From Neotamlana laminarinivorans (lineage in GTDB: Bacteria > Bacteroidota > Bacteroidia > Flavobacteriales > Flavobacteriaceae): a stretch of DNA of 64,000 nt. The translations under genes and the position numbers were made by a program. Positions 45,051-52,876 of the stretch are shown here, piece after piece. Within the stretch, counting starts at the first letter, position 1, and each line of letters opens with the position of its first letter. The notes beneath the pieces were generated by a model. That model did not search any database, had not been told where the DNA came from, and saw nothing but the letters and a program-made list of their open reading frames with translations. The DNA lies in the NCBI RefSeq assembly GCF_020523925.1, contig NZ_JAJAPW010000001.1, positions 434,001 through 498,000 of the forward strand, written 5' to 3'.

Positions 45051-46517
45051 TTATTTTAATCGTTTTCTACTTAACGTTAGTGGTTTTCTTGTATAACCAA
45101 ACAATCTGTAATCTTTAATTAATTCTGCAGTGCCTTCGGGAACCATATCTTCCCAACCAGTTTCTCCATTGGTAATCATTTTTAATATTTCTCTAGAAAA
45201 AATATTCATAATACTGGTGTCATACTCTTCAATATCAATAACTTTTCCGTTATATTTAAAAAACTTATAAAGCTCTTTCATTCTTGGATGAACTTTTAAA
45301 TTCTCACTATTTATTAGCTCTCCTGTATCTGGATCGAGCATAGGATATAGGTAAACTTTTAAATCTTTAAAGAATAGCTTACCAAAAGCTTCTAATATTC
45401 CTCCACTTATATGACGATAATATTTTTCATCAAAAGTTTCAACCATATTACTAACTCCCATAACTAAGCCCATTCTGGCTTTTGTGTAATTAGAGAAATA
45501 TTCAACAACTTTGTAATACTCTTGGAAATTTGAAATCATTACAGAGTGCCCAAGCGAACATAATAAATCGGCTCTGTCTATAAAATCTTGTTCATCAATT
45601 TCGCCTTCAGCTCTAAGGTTAGATAATGTTATTTCAAAAACAACTTCAGTTTTGTCTTTCTCAACTTTATTTTCGTTTATAAACATTTCGTATGATTTCT
45701 CGTACATTGCCATGTTTACCTTAGTTACCGGCCTAAAACTACCGCGAAGTGCTAAAATATTTTTCTTGTAAAACACTTTAGCTGGTAAAACATTGGTGCC
45801 ATCTGGACCAAACATTACAGCATCAGTCATACCGTTTTTAACAAGCTGTAAACTCATTAATCTGTTATCTACATTCTTAAAAACCGGACCAGAAAAGTTT
45901 ATGGTATCTATTTCTACTTGATCTTTATGTAAATGGTCGTATAAATAACGTAGTAACTTTTTAGGCTCATTATACTTATAGAAAGCACCATAAATTAAAT
46001 TGGTTCCTAAAACACCAAGAGTTTCTTGCTGTAATCTTGCATCAGTTTCTTTAAAACGAACGTGCAAAATAATTTCGTTATAATCGCCAGTTGCTTCAAC
46101 TTGATACCTAATACCAACCCAACCATGTCCTTTAAATTGCTTTGCAAAATCTATGGTTGCCACAGTGTTGGCGTAAGTAAAAAATATTTTATTTGGGTTT
46201 TTATCTCTAACCAGCCTTTCTTCAATTAAATTCATTTCATGGGCTAGCATTTTTCGTAACCTGGCTTCAGTAACGTAACGCCCATCTGCTTCAGCTCCAT
46301 AAATGGCATCACTAAAATCTTTATCGTAAGCAGACATAGCTTTGGCAATAGTACCAGAAGCACCACCGGCTCTAAAAAAATGTCTACAGGTTTCTTGTCC
46401 AGCTCCAATTTCTGCAAAGGTTCCGTAAATATTTTCGTTTAAATTAATGCGAAGTGCTTTCGATTTTAGAGAAGGTATATTATCGAATTCTTTATCTCCT
46501 TTTATGGTAATTTCCAT
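45051..46517 (-). CDS. conserved cytosolic protein of unknown function (~488 residues)
   Basis: 488 residues, no signal peptide or membrane helix. Conserved-looking blocks include EIGAGQETCRHFFRAGG, SDAIYGAEADGRYV and LVMGVSNMVETFDEKYY. I recall close relatives in many bacteria labelled either TonB-dependent receptor or nicotinate-nucleotide adenylyltransferase; neither label fits, since there is no signal peptide, plug or barrel and no nucleotidyltransferase HxGH motif. It has a good promoter (46548-46577) and its own terminator, so it is a single-gene unit. The function is open. Confidence 0.8.
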   Translation of the reverse strand: MEITIKGDKEFDNIPSLKSKALRINLNENIYGTFAEIGAGQETCRHFFRAGGASGTIAKAMSAYDKDFSDAIYGAEADGRYVTEARLRKMLAHEMNLIEERLVRDKNPNKIFFTYANTVATIDFAKQFKGHGWVGIRYQVEATGDYNEIILHVRFKETDARLQQETLGVLGTNLIYGAFYKYNEPKKLLRYLYDHLHKDQVEIDTINFSGPVFKNVDNRLMSLQLVKNGMTDAVMFGPDGTNVLPAKVFYKKNILALRGSFRPVTKVNMAMYEKSYEMFINENKVEKDKTEVVFEITLSNLRAEGEIDEQDFIDRADLLCSLGHSVMISNFQEYYKVVEYFSNYTKARMGLVMGVSNMVETFDEKYYRHISGGILEAFGKLFFKDLKVYLYPMLDPDTGELINSENLKVHPRMKELYKFFKYNGKVIDIEEYDTSIMNIFSREILKMITNGETGWEDMVPEGTAELIKDYRLFGYTRKPLTLSRKRLK

Positions 46518-46547
46518 ATTAAATTTTTAGCTTATCTGTGTTTCTCA

Positions 46548-46577
46548 CAAAGGTATTAAATAAGTAAAGCAAACAAA
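46548..46577 (-). promoter_or_regulatory. promoter for the conserved unknown gene
   Basis: Minus-strand TACCTTTG (46555-46548) and TTTG (46577-46574) are 18 bases apart, a good Bacteroidetes promoter 31 bases before the ATG. Confidence 0.6.
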
Positions 46578-46587
46578 AAAATAAGTT

Positions 46588-46595
46588 TATTTTTG
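46588..46595 (+). promoter_or_regulatory. -7 box for the MBL-fold hydrolase gene
   Basis: TATTTTTG matches TAnnTTTG and lies 20 bases before the TTG start at 46616. Confidence 0.45.
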
Positions 46596-46615
46596 TATCA
46601 AACTTTTATATTACA

Positions 46616-47377
46616 TTGAAAATTACATTTCTTGGTACTGGCACCTCACAAGGTATTCCTATTATTGGAAGCAAACATCCCGTTTGTTTAAGTAAAAACA
46701 AAAAGGACAAACGATTAAGAGTTTCTGTTTTAGTAGAATGGGAAAATTATAGTTATGTAATAGATTGTGGGCCAGATTTTAGATACCAAATGCTAAGAAG
46801 TGGATGTACTAAGCTAGATGGCATAGTGTTTACACACGAGCATTCTGACCATGTTTTGGGGTTAGATGATATTAGACCTTTTTACTTCATGCATGGCGAT
46901 TTACCAATTTACGCACATTCCAGAGTTTTAAATGAGTTGAAAAAAAGATTTAATTATATTTTTGAAACTAAAAATAAATACCCTGGCGCACCAACGGTAA
47001 TAGAGCATGAAATAAAAAATGAACCATTTAAGTTAAAAAACATTGAAGTTATGCCCATTAATGGTTTACATGGTAAACTTCAAGTTTTTGGCTATAAGTT
47101 TCAAAATTTTGCTTACTTAACAGATATGAAAACGGTTGCTGATGAAGAAATAGAAAAAATTAAAAATGTAGATGTTTTAGTGGTTAATGCATTACGTGAA
47201 AAGCCACATCATTCTCATTTTAATTTGGAAGAAGCATTAGTTTTTATAAAAAAGGTAAGCCCCAAAAAAGCTTATCTTACGCACATTAGCCATTTATTAG
47301 GTTTTCATGATGAAGTTGAAAAAACATTACCAGAAAATGTATTTTTAGCCTATGATGGCTTAGAATTATTTATATAA
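46616..47377 (+). CDS. MBL-fold metallohydrolase, PhnP/phosphodiesterase-like
   Basis: 253 residues. The metallo-beta-lactamase metal motif THEHSDH gives His74, His76, Asp78 and His79; further ligands are in GLHGK, YLTDMKT and LTHISH. The opening MKITFLGTGTSQGIPIIGS with a Cys/His patch is typical of PhnP-like phosphoribosyl cyclic phosphodiesterases and related nucleases. The substrate is uncertain. The start is TTG at 46616; no ATG lies near. The downstream small membrane protein follows after 17 bases. Confidence 0.9.
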   Translation: MKITFLGTGTSQGIPIIGSKHPVCLSKNKKDKRLRVSVLVEWENYSYVIDCGPDFRYQMLRSGCTKLDGIVFTHEHSDHVLGLDDIRPFYFMHGDLPIYAHSRVLNELKKRFNYIFETKNKYPGAPTVIEHEIKNEPFKLKNIEVMPINGLHGKLQVFGYKFQNFAYLTDMKTVADEEIEKIKNVDVLVVNALREKPHHSHFNLEEALVFIKKVSPKKAYLTHISHLLGFHDEVEKTLPENVFLAYDGLELFI

Positions 47378-47394
47378 AAAATTAAGAAAAGAAT

Positions 47395-47895
47395 ATGAAA
47401 CAAAGAATTTTTATGTACTTGTTTGTTTTTGCAGTACTACTTATAATATTTCAATATGTAAATGCTAAACGAGTTTTTGAAGGTTTAAACAAACAAAATG
47501 AAAGCTACAAAGTACAAGTTGAAAAATATAAGGATTCCGTTGTAAAACTTCATCATAAAATAAAGAATAACACTTATTTTAGTTTAGAAAATAATGAAGA
47601 TGCTTTAAGTTATTTTGAGGCAGATGGCTACAAGGTTTCAGAATTACTACCTTATATAAAAGACAAATTATATGAAACAAACGAAGTTTCGGGCGAGCAC
47701 CCTTTGGTGCCTTATGTATCTGGAGAAAACCGAAAAATTTTAATTAATACCGTTAAATTTTTAAACCATAAATGGTTAATTGCTAACTTCTCTGATGGGG
47801 AGCTATGGGGAGAAATTTTAGTTAGCTATTTTGTTAATGAAGACAAAACTATAGATTTTGAGTTATCTGAGTCGTTCTTATACCCAAATTATTAA
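47395..47895 (+). CDS. membrane-anchored small protein, unknown function
   Basis: 166 residues. An N-terminal hydrophobic helix (about 5-23) serves as anchor or uncleaved signal; a short coiled coil (~30-60) and a compact C-terminal domain (YVSGENRKILINTVKFLNHKWLIANFSDGELWGEILVSYFV) follow. I recall similar flavobacterial proteins mislabelled as hydrolases next to this MBL-fold gene; no function is known. It is co-directional with the MBL gene, 17 bases apart, and converges on a lipoprotein gene. Confidence 0.75.
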   Translation: MKQRIFMYLFVFAVLLIIFQYVNAKRVFEGLNKQNESYKVQVEKYKDSVVKLHHKIKNNTYFSLENNEDALSYFEADGYKVSELLPYIKDKLYETNEVSGEHPLVPYVSGENRKILINTVKFLNHKWLIANFSDGELWGEILVSYFVNEDKTIDFELSESFLYPNY

Positions 47896-47899
47896 CAAG

Positions 47900-48268
47900 T
47901 TAATTTATTTTATAAGCAATACCTTTTTGTTTCTTAGTTTCACCAACATAAGAATACTCAAAAGTATAAGAAGAATCCGTTGTAGTTAAGATTTTTAAAT
48001 GAATATCTTTTCTTTCAGCTCTATTTTTAGGGTTTATTGTTTTGAAAATAACCTCACAATCATTAATCCAACGCAAGCTAGAAGAATCCTTTTTGCCATT
48101 ATATGTTTCTACTTGAATGTTTTTAGCTCTATTAAAAGTAGACTTGTAAAGCTCATCATTAATAATAACTTCGCTATAAAATTTACCTGTTTTAAAATCT
48201 TTACAATTTCTAGTAGTGGTATAACAACCGAAAAAGCAAAAAAACAAACCCCAAATAATTGACTTCAT
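47900..48268 (-). CDS. small lipoprotein of unknown function
   Basis: 122 residues with a type II signal peptide; the lipobox FFGC places the lipidated cysteine at residue 15. The conserved-looking core includes RNCKDFKTGKF, SSLRWINDCEV and a run near NPKNRAERKDIHLKILTTTDSSYTFEYSYVG. I recall flavobacterial relatives in databases labelled DNA topoisomerase IV, which is clearly wrong for a 122-residue lipoprotein. Probably anchored in the inner leaflet of the outer membrane. Function unknown. Confidence 0.78.
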   Translation of the reverse strand: MKSIIWGLFFCFFGCYTTTRNCKDFKTGKFYSEVIINDELYKSTFNRAKNIQVETYNGKKDSSSLRWINDCEVIFKTINPKNRAERKDIHLKILTTTDSSYTFEYSYVGETKKQKGIAYKIN

Positions 48269-48303
48269 ATAATTTTTTAAAACAAAAATAACAAGATTAT
48301 TTA

Positions 48304-48717
48304 TTAATTATTGTAGTTTTCAAAAGTTCCGTCTGAGTAAAATATAACTATACGATTAATACGCTTGTTATTTATTTTATTTAGATTAGGTTGATCCGTT
48401 TTTATTTCAGCTTCTTTTTCATCAAATCTCGTAGAAAATAAATCATTATTTTGCTCAACATTTTGAATATTTAATTCTTTAGAAATTGTTTTTTTAGGGA
48501 ATTCTCCTTTACCGTTAAATAACCAATACAAATCAACTTCAGGGTAGTTGTCAAAAATTTTTAAAACAAAATCTAAACTAGGTTTATTTCTTCCTGATAA
48601 TATATGCGAAATACTAGAACGCTGAACTCCTATTTTTTGCGCAAAAGAAGAAGCTGATTCACCGTAATAATCAATAATTATTTGAAGTCTTTTAATAAAA
48701 TCAATACTGTTTACCAT
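48304..48717 (-). CDS. XRE-family transcriptional regulator
   Basis: 137 residues from the ATG at 48717. Residues ~3-65 form a Cro/CI-type helix-turn-helix (SASSFAQKIGVQRSSISHILSGRNKPSLDFVLKI), followed by a segment DLYWLFNGKGEFP common in Bacteroidota XRE proteins. The rest is a linker and a short C-terminal strand pair (RIVIFYSDGTFENY). Its promoter contains the palindrome TTACAAATGTAA plus a near copy, and the same palindrome recurs at the divergent peptidase gene. It is therefore likely to repress itself and that gene. Confidence 0.88.
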   Translation of the reverse strand: MVNSIDFIKRLQIIIDYYGESASSFAQKIGVQRSSISHILSGRNKPSLDFVLKIFDNYPEVDLYWLFNGKGEFPKKTISKELNIQNVEQNNDLFSTRFDEKEAEIKTDQPNLNKINNKRINRIVIFYSDGTFENYNN

Positions 48718-48745
48718 TGTGAACAATGTTTAAAAATTACAAATG

Positions 48746-48757
48746 TTACAAATGTAA
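48746..48757. promoter_or_regulatory. predicted operator at the XRE gene promoter
   Basis: TTACA-AA-TGTAA is a perfect palindrome. An adjoining near copy (TTACAAATGTTA) starts at 48737. On the minus strand it contains TACATTTG, a -7 box, so a bound protein would block transcription of the regulator. Confidence 0.6.
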
Positions 48758-48912
48758 ATATAAGCATTTTAATTATGTATACAAGTTTTACATCAACAAA
48801 TAAATTGTAATTTTAAGTTTAAGTAAATGCATTTAAAATACTGAAAAACATATATTTAAGTGTTTGTTATTGAAAATAGTTATTAATGTAACATATTTAT
48901 CTCGAGACATGT

Positions 48913-48924
48913 TTACATTTGTAT
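48913..48924. promoter_or_regulatory. predicted operator 1 at the M14 peptidase promoter
   Basis: TTACATTTGTAT, one mismatch from the palindrome TTACAnnTGTAA, in the longer shared context GTTTACATTTGTA. It is 34 bases before the next copy. Confidence 0.55.
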
Positions 48925-48946
48925 AACATCAGACAATTTCTTTTGT

Positions 48947-48958
48947 TTACATTTGTAA
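48947..48958. promoter_or_regulatory. predicted operator 2 at the M14 peptidase promoter
   Basis: TTACATTTGTAA, a perfect palindrome in the context TTGTTTACATTTGTAA. It is 24 bases upstream of copy 3, and its TTTG could serve as the -33 element for the -7 box in copy 3. Confidence 0.6.
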
Positions 48959-48970
48959 TAATTATATTGT

Positions 48971-48982
48971 TTACATTTGTAA
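48971..48982. promoter_or_regulatory. predicted operator 3 and -7 box for the M14 peptidase
   Basis: TTACATTTGTAA, a perfect palindrome that embeds TACATTTG (TAnnTTTG) at 48972-48979. It ends 14 bases before the ATG at 48997. Confidence 0.62.
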
Positions 48983-48996
48983 CTCAATTAATAAAT

Positions 48997-50139
48997 ATGA
49001 AAATAACACATATACAATCAGCATTTAAAAATAATATAGAACACAGCCTAAAACATAGATACATTACCAATGGTGATATAGAACCTTTATTAAATAATAT
49101 AGGAAGTATGGTTAAGGTTGAAGTTATAGGTAAGTCGGTTTTAAACGATAATATTTATGGATTAAAATTAGGTAAAGGAAACAAGCGTATTTTAATGTGG
49201 TCTCAAATGCATGGTAATGAATCTACAACTACCAAGGCCATTTTCGATTTAATAAACACATTAAAAAATGAAACAGAGCTAAATTATATTTTAGAAGCTT
49301 GTACATTATATATTATACCAATACTAAATCCAGATGGTGCAAAAGCTTACACAAGAGTTAATGCTAATCAGGTTGATTTAAACCGAGATGCTCAAAACCA
49401 AACTCAACCAGAAAGCCAACACTTAAAAAACATATTCAATAATTTCAAACCAGATTATTGTTTTAATTTACATGGACAACGTACTATTTTCGGAGCAGGA
49501 AAAACTAATAAATCTGCCACAATATCATTTTTAGCACCTGCCCAAGATGAAAACTGTACAGTTACCGCTAACCGAAAAATAGCTATGGAAATAATTTCTG
49601 TTATGAATAATAGCTTACAGAAAATAATCCCAAATCAAGTCGGTGTTTACGATGACGCTTTTAATATTAATTGTGTCGGAGATACATTTCAAAGTGAAAA
49701 TGTGCCTACTATTTTATTTGAGGCTGGACACTATAAAAATGACTATGCAAGAGATAAAACTCGTGAGTTTATTTATATTTCTTATCTATCTGCATTAAGC
49801 TATATTTCAAAAAATAATGTTACCGGAAATTTTGCAGATGATTATTTTAATATACCAGAAAATGAAAAGTGTTTTTTTGATGTAATAATAAGAAATGCTA
49901 AAATTAATAATGAAATTTTAGATGTAGCTATTCAATATCAAGAACAATTAATAGATAATCAAGTTTTATTTATTCCAAAAGTTGAAAAAATTGAGAAGAT
50001 ATTAAATTATAATTCTCATAATGAGATAGATGCAAAAGATGGTAATGTAACAGATGAAAATGATAATACCATAAAAATAGGTAGCGAAAACGTTTTAGTT
50101 ATGAAAAATAATGTGAAATTATCATTAAATTTAAAATAA
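48997..50139 (+). CDS. M14-family zinc carboxypeptidase
   Basis: 380 residues from the ATG at 48997. A longer in-frame reading from 48919 would translate the operator repeats and is rejected. Zinc ligands are His72 and Glu75 (MHGNES) and His159 (NLHGQ); Arg120 and Asn129-Arg130 (VDLNRD) bind the substrate carboxylate; Glu242 in ILFEAGHY is the general base. There is no signal peptide, so it acts in the cytosol on peptides or an acylated amino acid. It is divergent from an XRE regulator with shared operator palindromes, so it is probably repressed until an inducer appears. Confidence 0.9.
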   Translation: MKITHIQSAFKNNIEHSLKHRYITNGDIEPLLNNIGSMVKVEVIGKSVLNDNIYGLKLGKGNKRILMWSQMHGNESTTTKAIFDLINTLKNETELNYILEACTLYIIPILNPDGAKAYTRVNANQVDLNRDAQNQTQPESQHLKNIFNNFKPDYCFNLHGQRTIFGAGKTNKSATISFLAPAQDENCTVTANRKIAMEIISVMNNSLQKIIPNQVGVYDDAFNINCVGDTFQSENVPTILFEAGHYKNDYARDKTREFIYISYLSALSYISKNNVTGNFADDYFNIPENEKCFFDVIIRNAKINNEILDVAIQYQEQLIDNQVLFIPKVEKIEKILNYNSHNEIDAKDGNVTDENDNTIKIGSENVLVMKNNVKLSLNLK

Positions 50140-50209
50140 AACGTATTATTTATGTGTTTTTTTTAATAAAAATGTATTAATTTTACATCTTATTTAAGAT
50201 ATAGTTAAT

Positions 50210-50689
50210 ATGGGGAAAATAAAATTAGACGAAATCGATCATCAAATTCTTGATATGTTAATTGATAACACAAGAATTCCATTTACAGACATTGCCAAAA
50301 AATTATTAATTTCTGCAGGAACGGTTCATGTTCGAGTAAAGAAAATGGAAGAATCAGGAATTATAAAGGGGTCTTCATTAAGTTTAGATTACAAGAAATT
50401 AGGTTATTCATTTATAGCCTATGTAGGAGTGTATTTAAATAATACATCTCAAACTAAATTTGTCTTAGAACGTATTAATGAAATTCCTTATGTAACTGTA
50501 GCTCATATAACCACAGGCAAGTTTAATATTTTTTGTAAAATAAGAGCAAGAAGTACGGAACATGCTAAAGAAGTTATATTTTTATTAGATGATATTGAAG
50601 GTGTTTATAGAACAGAAACTATGATTTCTTTAGAAGAAAGTATAAACGATAAAAAACGTTTAATGCACTCTATATTCAATGATTTATAA
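50210..50689 (+). CDS. Lrp/AsnC-family transcriptional regulator
   Basis: 159 residues: an N-terminal winged helix-turn-helix (residues ~5-60, LDEIDHQILDMLIDNTRIPFTDIAKKL) and a C-terminal RAM ligand-binding domain (~70-150, FIAYVGVYLNNTSQ, VAHITTGKFNIFCKI). Such proteins respond to amino acids. It is monocistronic, ahead of a terminator. Its target is unknown; the M14 peptidase upstream and proline dehydrogenase at 52.9 kb are possible because both affect amino-acid supply, but I see no shared site. Confidence 0.93.
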   Translation: MGKIKLDEIDHQILDMLIDNTRIPFTDIAKKLLISAGTVHVRVKKMEESGIIKGSSLSLDYKKLGYSFIAYVGVYLNNTSQTKFVLERINEIPYVTVAHITTGKFNIFCKIRARSTEHAKEVIFLLDDIEGVYRTETMISLEESINDKKRLMHSIFNDL

Positions 50690-50708
50690 AAATCAATACA
50701 TATAAAAT

Positions 50709-50739
50709 TAAAAAGCTCTCGTACTGAGAGCTTTTTTTT
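50709..50739 (+). terminator. intrinsic terminator
   Basis: AAAAGCTCTC and GAGAGCTTTT form a 10 bp stem around a 5-base loop with a long T-tract, 20 bases after the Lrp-family gene. Confidence 0.9.
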
Positions 50740-50856
50740 ATCGATAATGTAGATAACGGGTATTAATTGGTAATTTAAAGATTTTTTTTGATGAATTAAT
50801 ATTGAAAAAAGATATTTACAATTGAAATTAAAGCCCTTTTTACAAAACAACTTATA

Positions 50857-51630
50857 ATGAATAAACTTAATCGAATCTATAAATCATATCTAATCCTATT
50901 TTCTATAGTATTATCATTTAGTTCATGTGTAACTAAGCAAGAAGTGGTCTATTTTCAAAATGCTAAAGATTTTGAAACTATGGTTGATACTGATACTTTT
51001 GAAGCTAAGTTGAAAATTGGTGATATTGTAAGCATATATATTTCTACGTTAAATCCAGCTTTAGCACAACCCTACAATATAATTATGGAAACGGGTGCAG
51101 CTGGAGAAGCAGTAAATTATATAATTGATATAGATGGTAATATAGATTATCCCGTATTGGGTAAAATTAAATTGGTCGGGCTAACCACTGAGGAAGCAAA
51201 AGAATTATTTAAGAAAAAATTTAAAGAAGGGAATTTATTAAAAGATCCGGTAGTAATTATTAGAATTTTAAACTATAGAATTACAGTTGCTGGTGCTGTT
51301 AATTCTCCTGGCGTATACCCGATAGAAAATGAGCGTGTTACAATTTTAGAAGCCTTAGGAATGGCTGGAGACCTTACAATAAAAGGTAAGCGAGAAAATG
51401 TTATGGTTATAAGAGATCAAAACGGAACAAAAACAGTCTCACGCATAGATTTAACAAGTAAAGAAGTGTTTAATTCGCCTGTATTTTATTTAACTCAAAA
51501 CGACTACGTCTACGTTGAACCAAACAACTCTGCTGTGAGTGGAGCCTCAGGAGACTCCAGGATTAGTACAATTATAACAATAACATCTTTCTTGTTAACT
51601 ACAGCATTAATATTTGTTACAAGAAATTAA
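50857..51630 (+). CDS. Wza-like polysaccharide export lipoprotein
   Basis: 257 residues with a lipoprotein signal (lipobox SFSSC, Cys24). The poly-export domain starts near YKIGDIVSIYIS-type sequence (LKIGDIVSIYIST) and is followed by two SLBB-like repeats (YRITVAGAVNSPGVYPIENERVTILEA). One hydrophobic helix ends the protein (TIITITSFLLTTALIFV), as in OtnA/Wza forms that reach the outer membrane. It would form the export channel for a capsule or exopolysaccharide. The usual Wzc tyrosine kinase does not follow; aroB lies opposite after a terminator. Confidence 0.92.
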   Translation: MNKLNRIYKSYLILFSIVLSFSSCVTKQEVVYFQNAKDFETMVDTDTFEAKLKIGDIVSIYISTLNPALAQPYNIIMETGAAGEAVNYIIDIDGNIDYPVLGKIKLVGLTTEEAKELFKKKFKEGNLLKDPVVIIRILNYRITVAGAVNSPGVYPIENERVTILEALGMAGDLTIKGKRENVMVIRDQNGTKTVSRIDLTSKEVFNSPVFYLTQNDYVYVEPNNSAVSGASGDSRISTIITITSFLLTTALIFVTRN

Positions 51631-51663
51631 ATAACGTATTATTTCATAATAACATTCATAGAA

Positions 51664-51697
51664 AAAAAGCCACTAAATTAAAATTTAGTGGCTTTTT
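51664..51697. terminator. bidirectional intrinsic terminator
   Basis: AAAAAGCCACTAAATT pairs with AATTTAGTGGCTTTTT around a 2-base loop, between the export lipoprotein gene and the convergent aroB. Confidence 0.9.
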
Positions 51698-51712
51698 AAA
51701 ATATAAATTTTT

Positions 51713-52780
51713 TTAGCTCGCATAGTAATTAAAAGCATCTAAAATAACACTTTCTTCTACAATACAATCAATTTTTGGTTTTCCTATAGCTTCCAATAAT
51801 ACGAAGTTAATGTTGCCGTGACTATTCTTTTTATCATATTTAAGTAGTTCCAATATAGGTTTTATATCCTGATTTTCAATTACAACTTCTCCGTAGTAAC
51901 TAATAAATAGTTTTTTTATAAAATCTCTTTCCGGTTTTGGGAAATTGGTGAGTTCACTAGATATATAAGCTGCTAAAATCATGCCTATAACAATAGCTTC
52001 ACCATGAAGCAATGTCTTTTTATTTTCGTTACCTAAAAAATAAGTTTCAATTGCATGGCCCAGTGTATGACCAAAATTTAATGTTTTTCGTAATCCGTTT
52101 TCTCTAGGGTCTTCAGTTACAACATTACGTTTAATAATTACCGATTCGTAAATCAACTCATCTAAATCATCCAATGAAAGTTTGGATAAATCAGTAAATT
52201 TATTCCAATAATTCACATCACTTATCAATCCATGCTTTAGCATTTCAGCTAAGCCAGAACGCATTTGGTTAGTAGGTAAAGTATCTAAAAAATTAGTATC
52301 TATCAATACTAAATCAGGGCTATCTATAACCCCAATTTGATTCTTTAAATGACCTAAATCAACTCCTGTTTTACCGCCAACAGAGGCATCAACCATTGAT
52401 AGTAGTGTGGTTGGTATATTTACATATGCTATACCACGCTTAAATGTACAGGCTACAAAACCACCTAAATCTGTAATAACGCCACCACCAACATTAATCA
52501 TTAAGCTTTTTCTATCAGCATCTAAATCCGATAAAGTATTCCATACTCCAACACAAGTGTCAATTGTTTTATTAATTTCACCAGATTCAATTTCAATAAT
52601 TTCAATGGTAATTGAAGTTTCTAAATTTTCTAATAAAATAGGTAAACACAATTCATGTGTATTTTCATCAACTAAAATAAATATTTTAGAAAAATCACTT
52701 TCTTCAATATGCTTATTTAGAGAAGTATAGCAGTTTTTATTAAAATGTATTATGCTATTATTTGCGGTAATTGAATCCAT
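51713..52780 (-). CDS. aroB: 3-dehydroquinate synthase
   Basis: 355 residues. It converts DAHP to 3-dehydroquinate, the second step of the shikimate pathway. NAD-binding glycine motif GGGVITDLGGFVACTFKRGI, the loop TTLLSMVDASVGGKTGVD, and metal ligands in LAEMLKHG (Glu), FGHTLGHAIE and LLHGEAIVIGM (His) are complete. It is divergent from proline dehydrogenase across 96 bases. Cytosolic. Confidence 0.96.
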   Translation of the reverse strand: MDSITANNSIIHFNKNCYTSLNKHIEESDFSKIFILVDENTHELCLPILLENLETSITIEIIEIESGEINKTIDTCVGVWNTLSDLDADRKSLMINVGGGVITDLGGFVACTFKRGIAYVNIPTTLLSMVDASVGGKTGVDLGHLKNQIGVIDSPDLVLIDTNFLDTLPTNQMRSGLAEMLKHGLISDVNYWNKFTDLSKLSLDDLDELIYESVIIKRNVVTEDPRENGLRKTLNFGHTLGHAIETYFLGNENKKTLLHGEAIVIGMILAAYISSELTNFPKPERDFIKKLFISYYGEVVIENQDIKPILELLKYDKKNSHGNINFVLLEAIGKPKIDCIVEESVILDAFNYYAS

Positions 52781-52876
52781 TAAAATGAAATTTTTTTTTG
52801 AGGATGTGAAATTAAGGAGATTTTATAAAAAAAGATAACATCGGTATAATTATCTTTATCAAAATTTTTTCAAAAA

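Noticed and set aside
48919-48996. Longer N-terminus for the M14 peptidase from a TTG at 48919
   Set aside because: The extra 26 codons would be made of the operator repeats and promoter; the ATG at 48997 fits the family and the promoter.
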